Of a DNA stretch of 64,000 nt, positions 30,456 through 41,056 are shown in pieces. The position numbers and the translations under genes are program-made. The notes below the pieces were generated by a model, which worked only from the letters and a program-made list of their open reading frames with translations, did not search any database and had not been told where the DNA came from. Position 1 is the first letter of the stretch. Each line of letters begins with the position of its first letter. Source of the DNA: Lucifuga dentata (taxonomy: Eukaryota; Chordata; Actinopteri; Ophidiiformes; Bythitidae). The stretch covers positions 62,001-126,000 of the forward strand of contig VXCM01000137.1 of NCBI GenBank assembly GCA_014773175.1, in the 5' to 3' direction.

Positions 30456-31559
30456 ATTTAAGGTTGCAGTTATAAACAATGGGAAATAAATGCTATATAC
30501 AGTATGACAGAAAAAAACGAGTAAGAGGGAAAAAAATATGTGAAAGTATGTATAAGAATTGCATTCAATTTAGGAGTTGATATAACTGGGACAACTAAAT
30601 TGAACAGAGCTTTTAGTAATGTCCACAGTTGATCACAGTGAAAAAGGTTCATTAATTTGAGAGAATGCATTTAATGATTTTAAAGTACAATTGAGTTAAT
30701 TTCAGGGAACAATTTAATCCAGCACAACAGTATTTTCTATTTAAAAAACTGAATATCCATTTAAGTCTCCATTTCTGCTTTATTTCTGAAGCTCCACAAA
30801 AGAAAAGCTGAATTTCCTGCAAGATATATTCTAGACTTAAAGTTTCATGATGGAAACTCCAACAGTACTTGTTAGTTTCCCCTTTTTTCCCCAGAATAGT
30901 AGATTTTACCATCTGTGAAATCTCTCTTCCACAAATAAGTTTTACATTTTTATTTTGAAGGAAAAAATATGACTTAAGATTTCTTTCCCATTATTATAGT
31001 TGACTTGACTTTCCTGATATATAAATCTGGTTTTACTTTATTTCTGACACCCACATCTTAAAATGGCAGAAATTCAAAATAAATAGTGTAATGTTCTTTT
31101 TTTGTTCTCCTCTCAAAACAGTTAATTACCAGTTCTGTTTACTGTGTAATGGTAATCAGGCATCTACTAGCAGTTTTGTGCCCTTTCCAGTTTACAGCTG
31201 AATGTAGCCATTATCAAGATTGCTACAAATGTACAGCATGAATTCAGTTTTTGAATAACTGCTGAACCTTAGAAATAACAGCTGTAATTTGTGGTTTTTA
31301 ATTAAAGATCTTAATAATAAAAGTGGAATAAATGTCAAAACATTTTTCCAAACTGCATTAATTTGAAATTGCTTGTGGATTGCAGGTTCCTTTATGACAG
31401 AGGGGTCACAGTTTTATGTTTGCAATCCCACGCATATATGCTAAAGTAAAAAGGAAATAAGACATTTTACAATTTTATTAAAGAAATTCATGTCACTAAA
31501 AGTATCGTTTTAAATTCAAACCAATATTTTCAGCAATGAAAAGTTTCTATGCTAATTAC
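30456..31559. other. Spacer downstream of haus6, no gene seen
   Basis: AT-rich spacer between the transposon and the haus6 polyadenylation signal. Several short ORFs exist but none has splice context or a recognisable product. Confidence 0.55.
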
Positions 31560-31565
31560 TTTATT
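31560..31565 (-). terminator. Polyadenylation signal of haus6
   Basis: TTTATT on the plus strand is AATAAA on the minus strand, about 100 bases past the haus6 stop codon at 31664. Confidence 0.6.
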
Positions 31566-31663
31566 TTACAGCTATGTACAAATGTGTTAATGTCTATTAC
31601 AAACAGGACAGGCACATGCTTTAAGACAGACAAGTATCAAAAGTGGTACAGTTCCAGTAGCTA

Positions 31664-34600
31664 TTACTTCATGTCATCAAGTGGGGAGAATGTGATTAGT
31701 TTAGGGAGGCTGTACTCCTGTCTGGTTTGGTGCGAGGGGCTCTCCAAACTGTCCAGATCCAGTGAGAAAACCTTGTTCGTGGCTTCCTCTGATGCTGCAC
31801 TCCCCATCAGCCACTCTCTGTCCAAACCAGAGACCTCCTGATGAAACAGAAGGCACTCCGGCATCCCCTTTCTCTTGTCAAAGAAGGAGGCATCATGGCA
31901 AGTCTGTTGGATGGGAGCTTGACATGTGGTTAGTGGCGAGTGCTTTGTCTCAGTCTTCAGAGAAGGGATGTGCGGAATGAGGAGCTCCTCGTCTTCCTCA
32001 TTCTCCATATCCGCAGCTTCACTGTTGAGGCTCAGCAGGCTGTCGCCACTTAGTATTTCAGGAAGAGTCTCGTGGTCCAGGCTGAAGTGGACCGCGCTGC
32101 TGCCTGTGCCACTTGGGCTGCCAAAGGAGTCCATGTTGGAGGCATCCCAGGACAGCGTGGGCTTGGGTGAGACCTCCACCTGCTGGCAGACAGGGTGGCT
32201 GCTGTGGCACATGACAGGAGGGATGAGATCATGGGAGACGCTCAGGGAGGGAGCATCTGGGAGGGGGCTCAACGAAATTTTCTGTGGCTCACCAAGGGGA
32301 GTGAGGCACCCAGTGATGCTGTCGTTCTTTGCTGTCTGACGGGATTTGTCAGCTTCATCTTCCTCAACTGCCTTTCGCCACGAACTCTTCACGTCCATAA
32401 CTAAATGACAAAATAAGGAACAGAGAAAAAAAAAAAATCCTAATTTATCAGCGTTTGAAAAACCAAGATGAGCACACCCTGTGCATCTTTAAACATGTAT
32501 TTTCAAATAAAACCCAACCTGTCTTTTCCTTGATGTGTCTACAGAGAATTTAAACATGAAACCAGAGGCCAAATGCAAGTAAAGACTATTAAAGCAAAGG
32601 ACTCACTCAAGCTCTCAGGTGTACGTGGCAGCTGCTTCCTGGTAGAGAATGGATCTCCACGCAGAGTGTTGAGAATATCTTCCAGGTCCAGACCTTTGAC
32701 CCTGCTGTCTGCAGGACTGGTGGTAGTTACAGCATCTGCAAACTAATACAAACACAGACGTGGCCTGGTACTCAACATCAAACTTCTTCTTTTCCTTTCG
32801 GCTTTCCCTTCAGGGGTCACCACAGCGAATCATCTGCCTCCATCTAACCCTATCCTCTGCCTCCTCTTCTCTCACACCAACTAACTTCATGTCCTCTTTC
32901 ACTACATCCATAAATCTCCTCTTTGGTCTTCCTCTAGGCCTCCTGCCTGGCAGTTCCAACCTCAGCATCCTTCTACCGATATGTTCACTATCCCTCCTCT
33001 GTACATGTCCAAACCATCTCAGTCTGGCCTCTCTGACTTTATCTCCAAAACATCTAACATGCGCTGTCCCTCTGATGTACTCGTTCCTGATCCTATCCAT
33101 CCTCGTCACTCCCAAAGAGAACCTCAGCATTTTAGTCTCTGCTACCTCTAGCTCTGCCTCCTGTCTTTTCCTCAGTGCCACTGTCTCTAAGCCATACAAC
33201 ATCGCTGGTCTCACCACCGTTTTGTACACCTTTCCTTTCATTCTTGCCGAGACTCTTTTGTCACACATCACACCTGACACTTTTCTCCACCCATTCCAAC
33301 CTGCTTGCACACGTTTCTTCACCTCTTTTCCACACTCTCCATTGCTCTGGACTGTGGACCCTAAGTACTTAAAATCCTCCACCTTCTTTATCTCTATTCC
33401 CTGTAACCTCACCATTCCACTTGAGTCCCTCTCATTCACAGCCATGTATTCTGTCTTGCTGCGGCTAACCTTCATTCCTCTCCTTTCCAGGGCATATCTC
33501 CACCTCTCTAGGTTTTCCTCCACCTGCTCCCTGCTCTCACTACAGATCACAATGTCATCTGCAAACATCATAGTCCAAGGGGATTCTTGTCTAACCTCAT
33601 CTGTCAGCCTGTCCATCACTACAGCAAACAAGAAGGGGCTCAGAGCTGATCCTTGGTGTAGTCCCACTTCCACCTTGAACTCCTCTGTCACACCTACGGC
33701 ACACCTCACCACTGTCTTACAGCTCTCATACATGTCCTGCACCACTCTAACATACTTCTCTGCCACTCCAGACTTCCTCATACAACACCACAGTTCCTCT
33801 CTCGGCACCCTGTCATATGCTTTCTCTAGATCTACAAAGGCACAATGCAGCTCCCTCTGACCTTCTCTGTACTTCTCTATCAACATCCTCAAAGCAAATA
33901 CTGCATCTGTAGTACTCTTCCTTGGCATGAAACCATACTGCTGCTCAGAAATGCTGACTTCTGCCCTTAGTCTAGCTTCCACTACTCTTTCCCATAACTT
34001 CATTGTGTGGCTCATCAACTTTATTCCTCTGTAGTTGCCACAGCTCTGCACGTCTCCCTTGTTCTTAAAAATCGGCACCAGCACACTTCTCCTCCATTCC
34101 TCAGGCATCCTCTCACTCTCTAAGATCTCGTTGAACAACCTAGTCAAAAACTCTACTGCCACCTCTCCTAGACACTTCCATACCTCTACAGGTATATCAT
34201 CAGGACCAACTGCCTTTCCACTCTTCATCCTCTTCAGTGACCTCCTCACTTCATCCTTACTAATCTTTGCAACTTCCTGGTTCACAACGGTCACCTCTTC
34301 TACTCTTCGTTCCCTCTCATTTTCCTCATTCATCAGCTCTTCAAAGTACTCTTTCCATCTTCCCATCACACTTCTGGCACCTGTCAATACATTTCCATCT
34401 CAACATCAAACTAGAGAGCATTAAAAAGTGCCTACTCTGTAGGCTAATGACATTCAGTCTAGCAATGTTCAGGTATCAGCCCTTTTTAATAAGGTCTTAA
34501 AAATTAAAGTTCATGCCTCTCAGATAATCACTTCTACAATGGAAATGTCACTGATCACACTGAAATCACGGGGGGGGGGNGGGGGGGGGGGGAAGAGCTA

Positions 34601-37600
34601 TTAATAAAAACTGTCAAATGACCGGCCATATTTTTCAAAGTTTTACTTTGCTTGGGTCTGGCTGGAACTTACTCATCAATGCAAAGTCCCAAAAAACCAT
34701 GAAAGAACAACAGGCTTTGAGATGGAGTCATAGCTTTACCTGACTGGCTAGTTTATCACATTCCAGGTCTAATATCTGAGTCTTATTCGTTGTGGCAGCC
34801 ACCTTTGGATGAACACGTGATGTTTTCTTCACACTGGCCTAAAAAAAAAAAACAAGTGTTGGACTTTGTTACATAAGATTTATCTAGGGAGCTGAAGCAC
34901 GAATTCCCAGGTGGAGTGAATCTAATAAATATATAAAGAGAGATTAGTTAAAATATAGAACTAGCCTGGAGTAGTGGTACTGATGGAGTGTTCACAGCAG
35001 GGGAAGGAGGTGTGTCAAAAAGCCATTCTAAAGAAGTATTCGCTCGTGATGTTGCTTCAGGGGTGGGAACAGGAGTTTCAGCCTTTTTTGCCGTTGCAGG
35101 ACCTGAGCTGTTTAAAAAAAAAAAAAAAGAAGATGCATGATTTGCCGATTGCGTTTTACACTGTACTAATGTAAAACACTGCAACTGAGGCATAACACAT
35201 ACAAGACTGACCACTTCCTGTTTGTTCCTCACACTGTATTAAAGCTAAACTGTTAAAGTTATCCTTGAGGAGTGTCTGCTCCGTATCTGTCCGAGGTGAT
35301 TTCTCTCAGTTCACCGCGGTCATCAGAGAGCAGGGATGCTGTAGGGAGGACTAGTGATGGACAGATCAATGCTCGGGACCGCCCAGGTATCTGCCTCCCA
35401 TCAGAACCTCAACCAAGTACATTTCAAACAACAAGTGCTGTCACTAAGTTTACGGCCCTTAATTGTCATTCAGAGAAAGCTTTCCCCGTTACCTCTTGGC
35501 TTGAGAATAACTAGTGCAGACTCCTTCCAGTGACTGACTCTCTGCAGGCTTCTCCTCTGGAAGTTATAAGGGGCAGAATTTAAATAAAACAATATCCACA
35601 TGTGTTGACACATCCATCTGAACACACAGATTATTAATTTATGTGCTCCAAATTCTGCTCACCAAGAAGCTTGGCGGGGTATTGGGAGAAGACACCTTTT
35701 CTGTAAACAGCTTCAGCTGCCGGTTTGAAAGACAGTGGAGCCATTGGTGACAGGAAACCAAGAGCCTTTAAAGAGAGAAACAGTGTTACAATATCACAAT
35801 TAAATAAATGACGTCATATCAAACTCTGTAAATATTGGTGAAATAAGACTAAATTTGTGCAACAGTCCTGTCTTTGTCCTGTGTTCCTGATGAACCTTTT
35901 GCTATATTTGTGATTCCTGTGGTTAAAGAAAGCCTAAGACTGATTTGGCTCACAAATTCCATTAAACACTTACAGGATCTTCATTCAGAAAAGAGGTCAG
36001 GGGTTTGTCATTCAGAGTATCCATCCACTTCCTGTCCCACTCTGCCTCCAACTCACTAATGGCACTCCTGACCTCAGGAATTTCTTCTTTGGAAATCTTT
36101 TGTCTGGGGGAAGATGGAGAGCATGGCAGGTTAATGCAGTGGTACTCAAATTATTTAACTTTCAGTGAGTAAGGAAAAATGGTTGACACCAAAACATTGG
36201 AGAAAAAAAAAAAGTTACTTCCTCCATCAGGTGAGGTTGTGGGTCAGTGTACCTCAGGTGATAGAGGTCTTGCAGCACACGGGTCATCTGCTGACATTTT
36301 TCCTGCAGGATCTGAGGACTGAGCTGGGCTGTTGGTGCGTAGGCAATCTGCCTACGCTCCTCCTTCAGAAGCTGTAGAGCATGGTTCATCAGCTCCAACA
36401 CACACAGGAGGTTTAGCTGGCCTTCCTCATATACATTCCCTTCACTCAGCTAGAAAACATACAAACACAGGCTAAGACAAAGACACAACCCCTCTAAGAA
36501 TCAAGTACAAATGAGCTCTGGTGTATGGCCAGCAGCAGAATAACAGGCCCTCGCATCAACTTCCCTCTCTCACCTGATGTGGGAGTCTCTCAACTCTCTC
36601 CAGCAGCATCCGGGGAATTTTGAGGACACTGTCCGTCCCATCTAGAACATAACGGTCTACATCCCCCTTCAAAACACAGTCCACTGCACGCTGCTCCTCT
36701 TTGATAGTTGAGAGCATTTTGTCAATAGCTGACCACAGACAGCGCACCTATGGAAAACAAAGTGTTTTTTTCTTTGAAAAATAAATGTTGCACAACAGGA
36801 CAACCCCTTATCTAAACGTCTCAATATTGTAGATATATGTATTATACAGACAATGCATTCTTTCTGTTTGGTAATAAAAAAGTATTTAGAAATAAAGTGA
36901 TATACCTTGTAGATCTTTTCAGCTGGGTAAGTTACCTCCTGTGTACCATCATTGTTGTATTGCCTGAGCAGGAAGACAGACTGAATGAACTCAGCTGGAC
37001 TCTGAACATTTCTCAGAAATACAGAGAAAAATGATGTTGTACGTACTTGAGTAGTTCATCGTATTTGGCACTCTCAGCCCTGATGTCCCTCATCGACTTC
37101 ACCAGCAGCCTTTAAAACAGGAAACAAAAGAAAACTCAGCTCAGAAAACACAGGACACGCTGACATCTGCAATACAAAAAGTCAAAATTATAGTTCTTCA
37201 TGCTTTACAGCAAGCAGGTTCATGCTTATCAAAACTAAGCTGCAGAAACTCCAATTGAATGGAGCAGCTGGTTTTAATTAACAATGATTGCAATCACACC
37301 TGAGCCAACCATTACTGGGCTGCATTCAGCCAAAATACATCAGAGCTGTGTTAGAAATGACTGAGCTCATGTTGCAGTGTTTGTTCTAGTTCTGCATATC
37401 TGCATTTGTGTGTTTTTCTCTGAGCATAGTGAAAGCAAAAGTGTATAAATGCATTCCAAGACTGCTCCATTTCACTGTGGAAGTACTTGAGACTTGTTTG
37501 CAGCCTGGACACATTCAAAAAGGAGTAAACAAACCATAAAAGCTGTTGTAAAATATTGTGGAGTTCAACCTGAAGTGATGTAAAATAGTTTCAAACTGAA

Positions 37601-39455
37601 AGCACTCTGGATCTCTGGTTATTTATTGAGCATGATCACTATTAGTTGAATCATCAGGAGTCAGACACTTGTGCAAATCATTTGCAAGGCATTCAGTTAC
37701 ACTTCAGTTAACTGTTAAGCTTTACTGCGGGGGGGGACAATTATATCATAACCTCAACTCAGACTCCATTAACCAAATCAGTTCTAAGAGAACATGTTTT
37801 GCCATTTCCATTTTTTAGGTGTGTCAAGGGCATAACCAAGCAAAGAAGTGACATCTACACACACCATGGTATTCCAAACATGTATTACAAACGTGCACAA
37901 TGGCCTCACATTTCTTGTCCACCTGCCCAAATGGACTTACTGGGCTCGTCTCTGGTAATCCTGGAGAAGGCAGTCCTGCTCCACAGCAGTTTTTAGAAAT
38001 CTGTTATGGATCAGCTTCAGTCTCTTGGTTGCCATGTCCAGAGAGGAGGAGGGCACTACTGCTGCCTCAGGAACCCAGCTGTCATCTAAAAACAACAAAA
38101 CAGTCAACACGTGTGTCCATGAAAAAGAAAGTCAAAAGTGCATCTACAGTTGAAAAGTACAGTGTGACTGTAACAACAGGCCAACTGCTAACAACGACTG
38201 TGATATGTTTTTCTGTCAGTTCTTACCAGTGGTGAAAGTCTTCATTTCCTGCAGCATGACGTGATTGGCCAGATTAAGCATCAACATGATAAACTTGGTA
38301 CCTCCAGGTGAGAGGAACAATGATGCAACCACTTTGGATCCTGCATTTGTACTTTCATCCTAAAGATAAATAATCCATCCATAAATAAGCCAAATAAATG
38401 ATATAGACAGTCCTCACACCTCCAAATTTACAAATATATGAATACATATTGTTAGAAATTATTTAACACAGTAATCTGTCCAGCAAGACCTGGACACTCT
38501 TGAATGAATTTTTAAATCACTTCTCAAAAAATACTTTTATCAGAATTCTTATCCTGATCTTTTTTTTTTTTTTTTTCCACTCCCCTATCTATTTATTAAA
38601 CATTGGAGAAGAAGAGGAGTGGGAGGAGCAGACAAAGATGAAGCAAGATGTGATAAAGAAACAAGAGGAAAATGAATAAAAAGGTCATTTTCACCACCAG
38701 TGTGGACACAGCTTGGATCCATATTCTGTGGACTGACCTGTCTGAACTGTTAAAATGTAACCATCAAGTTCTGACTCTTACCATTATTTCTCGCAGCCAA
38801 GCACAGGTAACTTTCCTGAACTCAGCATCTGCTTTGTGATTCCAAACAGGCCAGCAATGCCTAATAAAAAAGACATTTATTTTAGTTAATATATCCACAA
38901 TTTTAGATAAAAACACAAACTGACACCAGTTGTTTGGGTCTGACATTACCTGTATGCTTCCTGAAACCTTGTGGGGTTGAGTTTCTCCAACAGGAAATGA
39001 GTCACTATGTAGAAAGCATCTTTGTTTGGTTTGTTAAACATATTCCTGTTAGCCAGAAAATAACATTTAGTCTGAAGTTGATGAGTGACAACATTTTGTT
39101 GAATCTAACTTTCATTACGTGAAGGTTGCTCACTAAGTTTACAGTAAAATGGTTTGAAAGCTATGACGTTTTAAAAGTACAAAACTGAAAAGTGAAAGTA
39201 AAGGCTTTGACATATCATTAAAAACAACTAATTGACAAAAAAAAAAAAAAAAAAAAATCCTTGCTGCATTTCTAATGCAATTTAATTTATTGGCGTTTAT
39301 ATGCATTAGCAGACTCACGGTCCCAGATTGAAGTGTTTCAAGTTGGTTTTGCCGGCTGAAAGTGAGGCAGCGGACTCTGGTTCAAATCCAAGTCCCAGAA
39401 GAGAAAACCACAGATATTTACCGTTCTTCTTTTGTAACCACGCCGGATTCGCCAT
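31664..39455 (-). CDS. haus6: HAUS augmin-like complex subunit 6
   Basis: HAUS6 is a subunit of the eight-protein augmin complex, which recruits gamma-tubulin to existing spindle microtubules for branching nucleation (family knowledge). Coding exons in transcription order: 39319-39455, 38950-39045, 38782-38860, 38227-38359, 37941-38085, 37047-37109, 36906-36963, 36574-36747, 36253-36449, 35974-36103, 35663-35765, 35493-35556, 34966-35107, 34740-34838, 32607-32742, 31664-32400. They sum to 2,493 nt, 830 codons plus stop, with every phase closing. Human HAUS6 is about 955 residues; the poorly conserved tail accounts for the difference. Conserved landmarks are LGLGFEPE near the start, [18 protein letters not shown], a coiled-coil middle, and PRTPESL followed by SSWRKAVE in the C-terminal half. 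The intron after exon 13 appears to use a GC donor. An RTE-like element sits in the intron after exon 14. Confidence 0.94.
32785..34398 (-). mobile_element. 5'-truncated RTE-like LINE with 14-bp target duplication
   Basis: The element is read leftward, like its host gene. The 14 bases CTCAACATCAAACT occur at 32771-32784 and again, identically, at 34399-34412, marking the target-site duplication. The 3' end has only about 25 untranslated bases after the stop and finishes with a purine-rich tail instead of a long poly-A, as is usual for RTE elements. The 5' part, including the endonuclease, is missing. The exact duplication and open frame indicate a recent insertion. It lies wholly in the haus6 intron between exons 14 and 15. 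Confidence 0.9.
32810..34387 (-). CDS. Non-LTR reverse transcriptase, N-terminally truncated
   Basis: An open frame of about 525 codons without an internal stop. Reverse-transcriptase landmarks in order: [68 protein letters not shown], then the catalytic FADD in [22 protein letters not shown] follows, and a C-terminal region with [10 protein letters not shown] and [11 protein letters not shown]. The first codon of the frame is TTG and the frame continues upstream to the element's edge, so this is a truncated polyprotein and not a gene with its own start. The endonuclease domain is absent, so independent retrotransposition is not expected. RTE-like is my best class; a related clade is possible. 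Confidence 0.88.
   Translation of the reverse strand: MTGARSVMGRWKEYFEELMNEENERERRVEEVTVVNQEVAKISKDEVRRSLKRMKSGKAVGPDDIPVEVWKCLGEVAVEFLTRLFNEILESERMPEEWRRSVLVPIFKNKGDVQSCGNYRGIKLMSHTMKLWERVVEARLRAEVSISEQQYGFMPRKSTTDAVFALRMLIEKYREGQRELHCAFVDLEKAYDRVPREELWCCMRKSGVAEKYVRVVQDMYESCKTVVRCAVGVTEEFKVEVGLHQGSALSPFLFAVVMDRLTDEVRQESPWTMMFADDIVICSESREQVEENLERWRYALERRGMKVSRSKTEYMAVNERDSSGMVRLQGIEIKKVEDFKYLGSTVQSNGECGKEVKKRVQAGWNGWRKVSGVMCDKRVSARMKGKVYKTVVRPAMLYGLETVALRKRQEAELEVAETKMLRFSLGVTRMDRIRNEYIRGTAHVRCFGDKVREARLRWFGHVQRRDSEHIGRRMLRLELPGRRPRGRPKRRFMDVVKEDMKLVGVREEEAEDRVRWRQMIRCGDP
34570..34592. repeat. Poly-G tract with single-N join
   Basis: A G-homopolymer interrupted by an N at 34580, in the haus6 intron next to the RTE-like element. 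Length uncertain. Confidence 0.8.
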
Positions 39456-39900
39456 GATCAGGTGAATATACCAAGTTACCTGTTTCAGAATAAATATGAA
39501 TATCCGATGAGGACTAACCAAAAGGCTAACCTGGCTTATATAGCTAGCTGGCTAACAACTAGTACAACTACAAAGTTTGCTGTTAGCAACTTAGCTTTAG
39601 GCAGCTTAGCTTTTTAACCCGTTTTGAGTTTGTCAGTTCACATTTAATAAACTGTTCTCGAAACTACAAGAACTGTCGATGGATATCTACAGTCATTATA
39701 ACAACTTAAAATAAATTCGGCTCATTTTACAGTCAGCCAAAACTGCGGAACTATGGAAACCGCCAATTTTTTTTTTTTCAACAAACACCCGGATGTTGAT
39801 AATAAGTACTTCCTGCGNTATGGAAACCGCCAATTTTTTTTTTTTCAACAAACACCCGGATGTTGATAATAAGTACTTCCTGCGAGCAAACGTGACGCAT
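39456..39900 (-). promoter_or_regulatory. Likely haus6 5' leader and promoter
   Basis: This stretch lies immediately upstream of the haus6 ATG, with no other gene between. It includes an ETS-like ACTTCCTG and an ACGTGACG element resembling an ATF/CRE half (near 39890). No TATA box was placed. The transcription start is not determined. Confidence 0.4.
39752..39884. repeat. 66-bp exact duplication flanking a single N in the haus6 upstream region
   Basis: Bases 39752-39817 and 39819-39884 are identical around the N at 39818. Both copies end in ACTTCCTGCG, an ETS-like core, so the apparent doubling of this site in the haus6 promoter is probably an assembly artefact. Confidence 0.85.
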
Positions 39901-40952
39901 TATTTTTTATTTTTAATTTTAATTTAGTGTTTCATTTTGTTTCGTCGATTTATTTTAGCATTATCTCACTTCGACTGTATTCTCAAAAATGTCTCAAGTT
40001 TTTTTGAATATTGCTTGAACAATAAAGTGTTTTTAAGAGGTTCGAGTGTGAGAAGAGATAATGGTGCCGAACGTGGTAATATTTATCCATCCATCCATCC
40101 ATAATTCGATTTACGCACTTTAACCTAAAGTTTTAATTGTTTGAATTTTATGTAATAAAAGGCATTTCTACAACTAATCACTTACAAAGCCACTGTTAAT
40201 CTAATCTATTATTTGTATTCAATGAAAGATTGAAGCTGTGTTAATATTTGGACATTAAAACACATAAATTATAATATATACCATTGTGTCCTATTTTTAG
40301 TTGTATTGTAGCCCATAATTCATTTAATTTCATTTATTCGTTCGTGCGTTCAAATCCAAGAGATTCTGGCTCAGAAAGCCACTATGTCACCTCCAAGTGC
40401 CTTCCTGGCCAGCTAAAAAAGAACAAAAACAAACCATAACCTTAAATATAACAGACCATAAAGCTGAGCAATAGACCCTTTTCATTTTCACACCTGCAGA
40501 CTATCTCAGAGTTTACTATCTTTGACAGTTAAACACAAAATCTAAAATTGATGAACCTAAGAGCTTTTGATCATTTTTGAACAATTACAAATAGTTCTGT
40601 AATCAAAACCTGCTCAATATGTGGTTGTAGCATTGCCACACAAGCATTCATTTTCTAATTACAGAATCTACAAAACGTGAAGTGTGCATCTTCTATTTGC
40701 TTATATTAACAGACTGGATGTGCCCAGAAGTTTTTAGATATCAGTATTTAATCCTGAGTTAACATGGCAGATTATTACATGGAAATTATATGATTATGTT
40801 CAAGAACAGACATAAATGTATCACTTATACTTCATATATTCCTAAACTATGACCAACATTCTCCTTGCATTTGCCAGGCAGGGAATGTATGGAGTAAACA
40901 CAGTATGTAAAGGAGTAAACACACTAAGCTCATTCAAGTTTCATTTACATTT
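39901..40952. other. Intergenic spacer between haus6 and plaa, no gene seen
   Basis: AT-rich spacer with a short ATCC repeat near 40086. No coding exon or RNA gene recognised. Confidence 0.55.
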
Positions 40953-40958
40953 TTTATT
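40953..40958 (-). terminator. Polyadenylation signal of plaa
   Basis: TTTATT on the plus strand reads AATAAA on the minus strand, about 100 bases beyond the plaa stop codon. Confidence 0.6.
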
Positions 40959-41056
40959 GCAATACATACAATTAGTCAATTTTCCAGCACAAATCAAGCA
41001 CAACAGAGCAATAATAATTAGAAAGAAGTGCTCTTCGTGTTTCTAATCATTCTCAA

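Noticed and set aside
32760..33860. Plus-strand open frame of 366 codons
   Set aside because: Antisense shadow of the reverse-transcriptase frame; composition is Ser/Leu/Pro-rich with no recognisable domain.
36138..36200. CAGTGGTACTCAAATTA resembling a hAT transposon end
   Set aside because: Only one short end is visible, with no matching partner end or 8-bp target duplication found.
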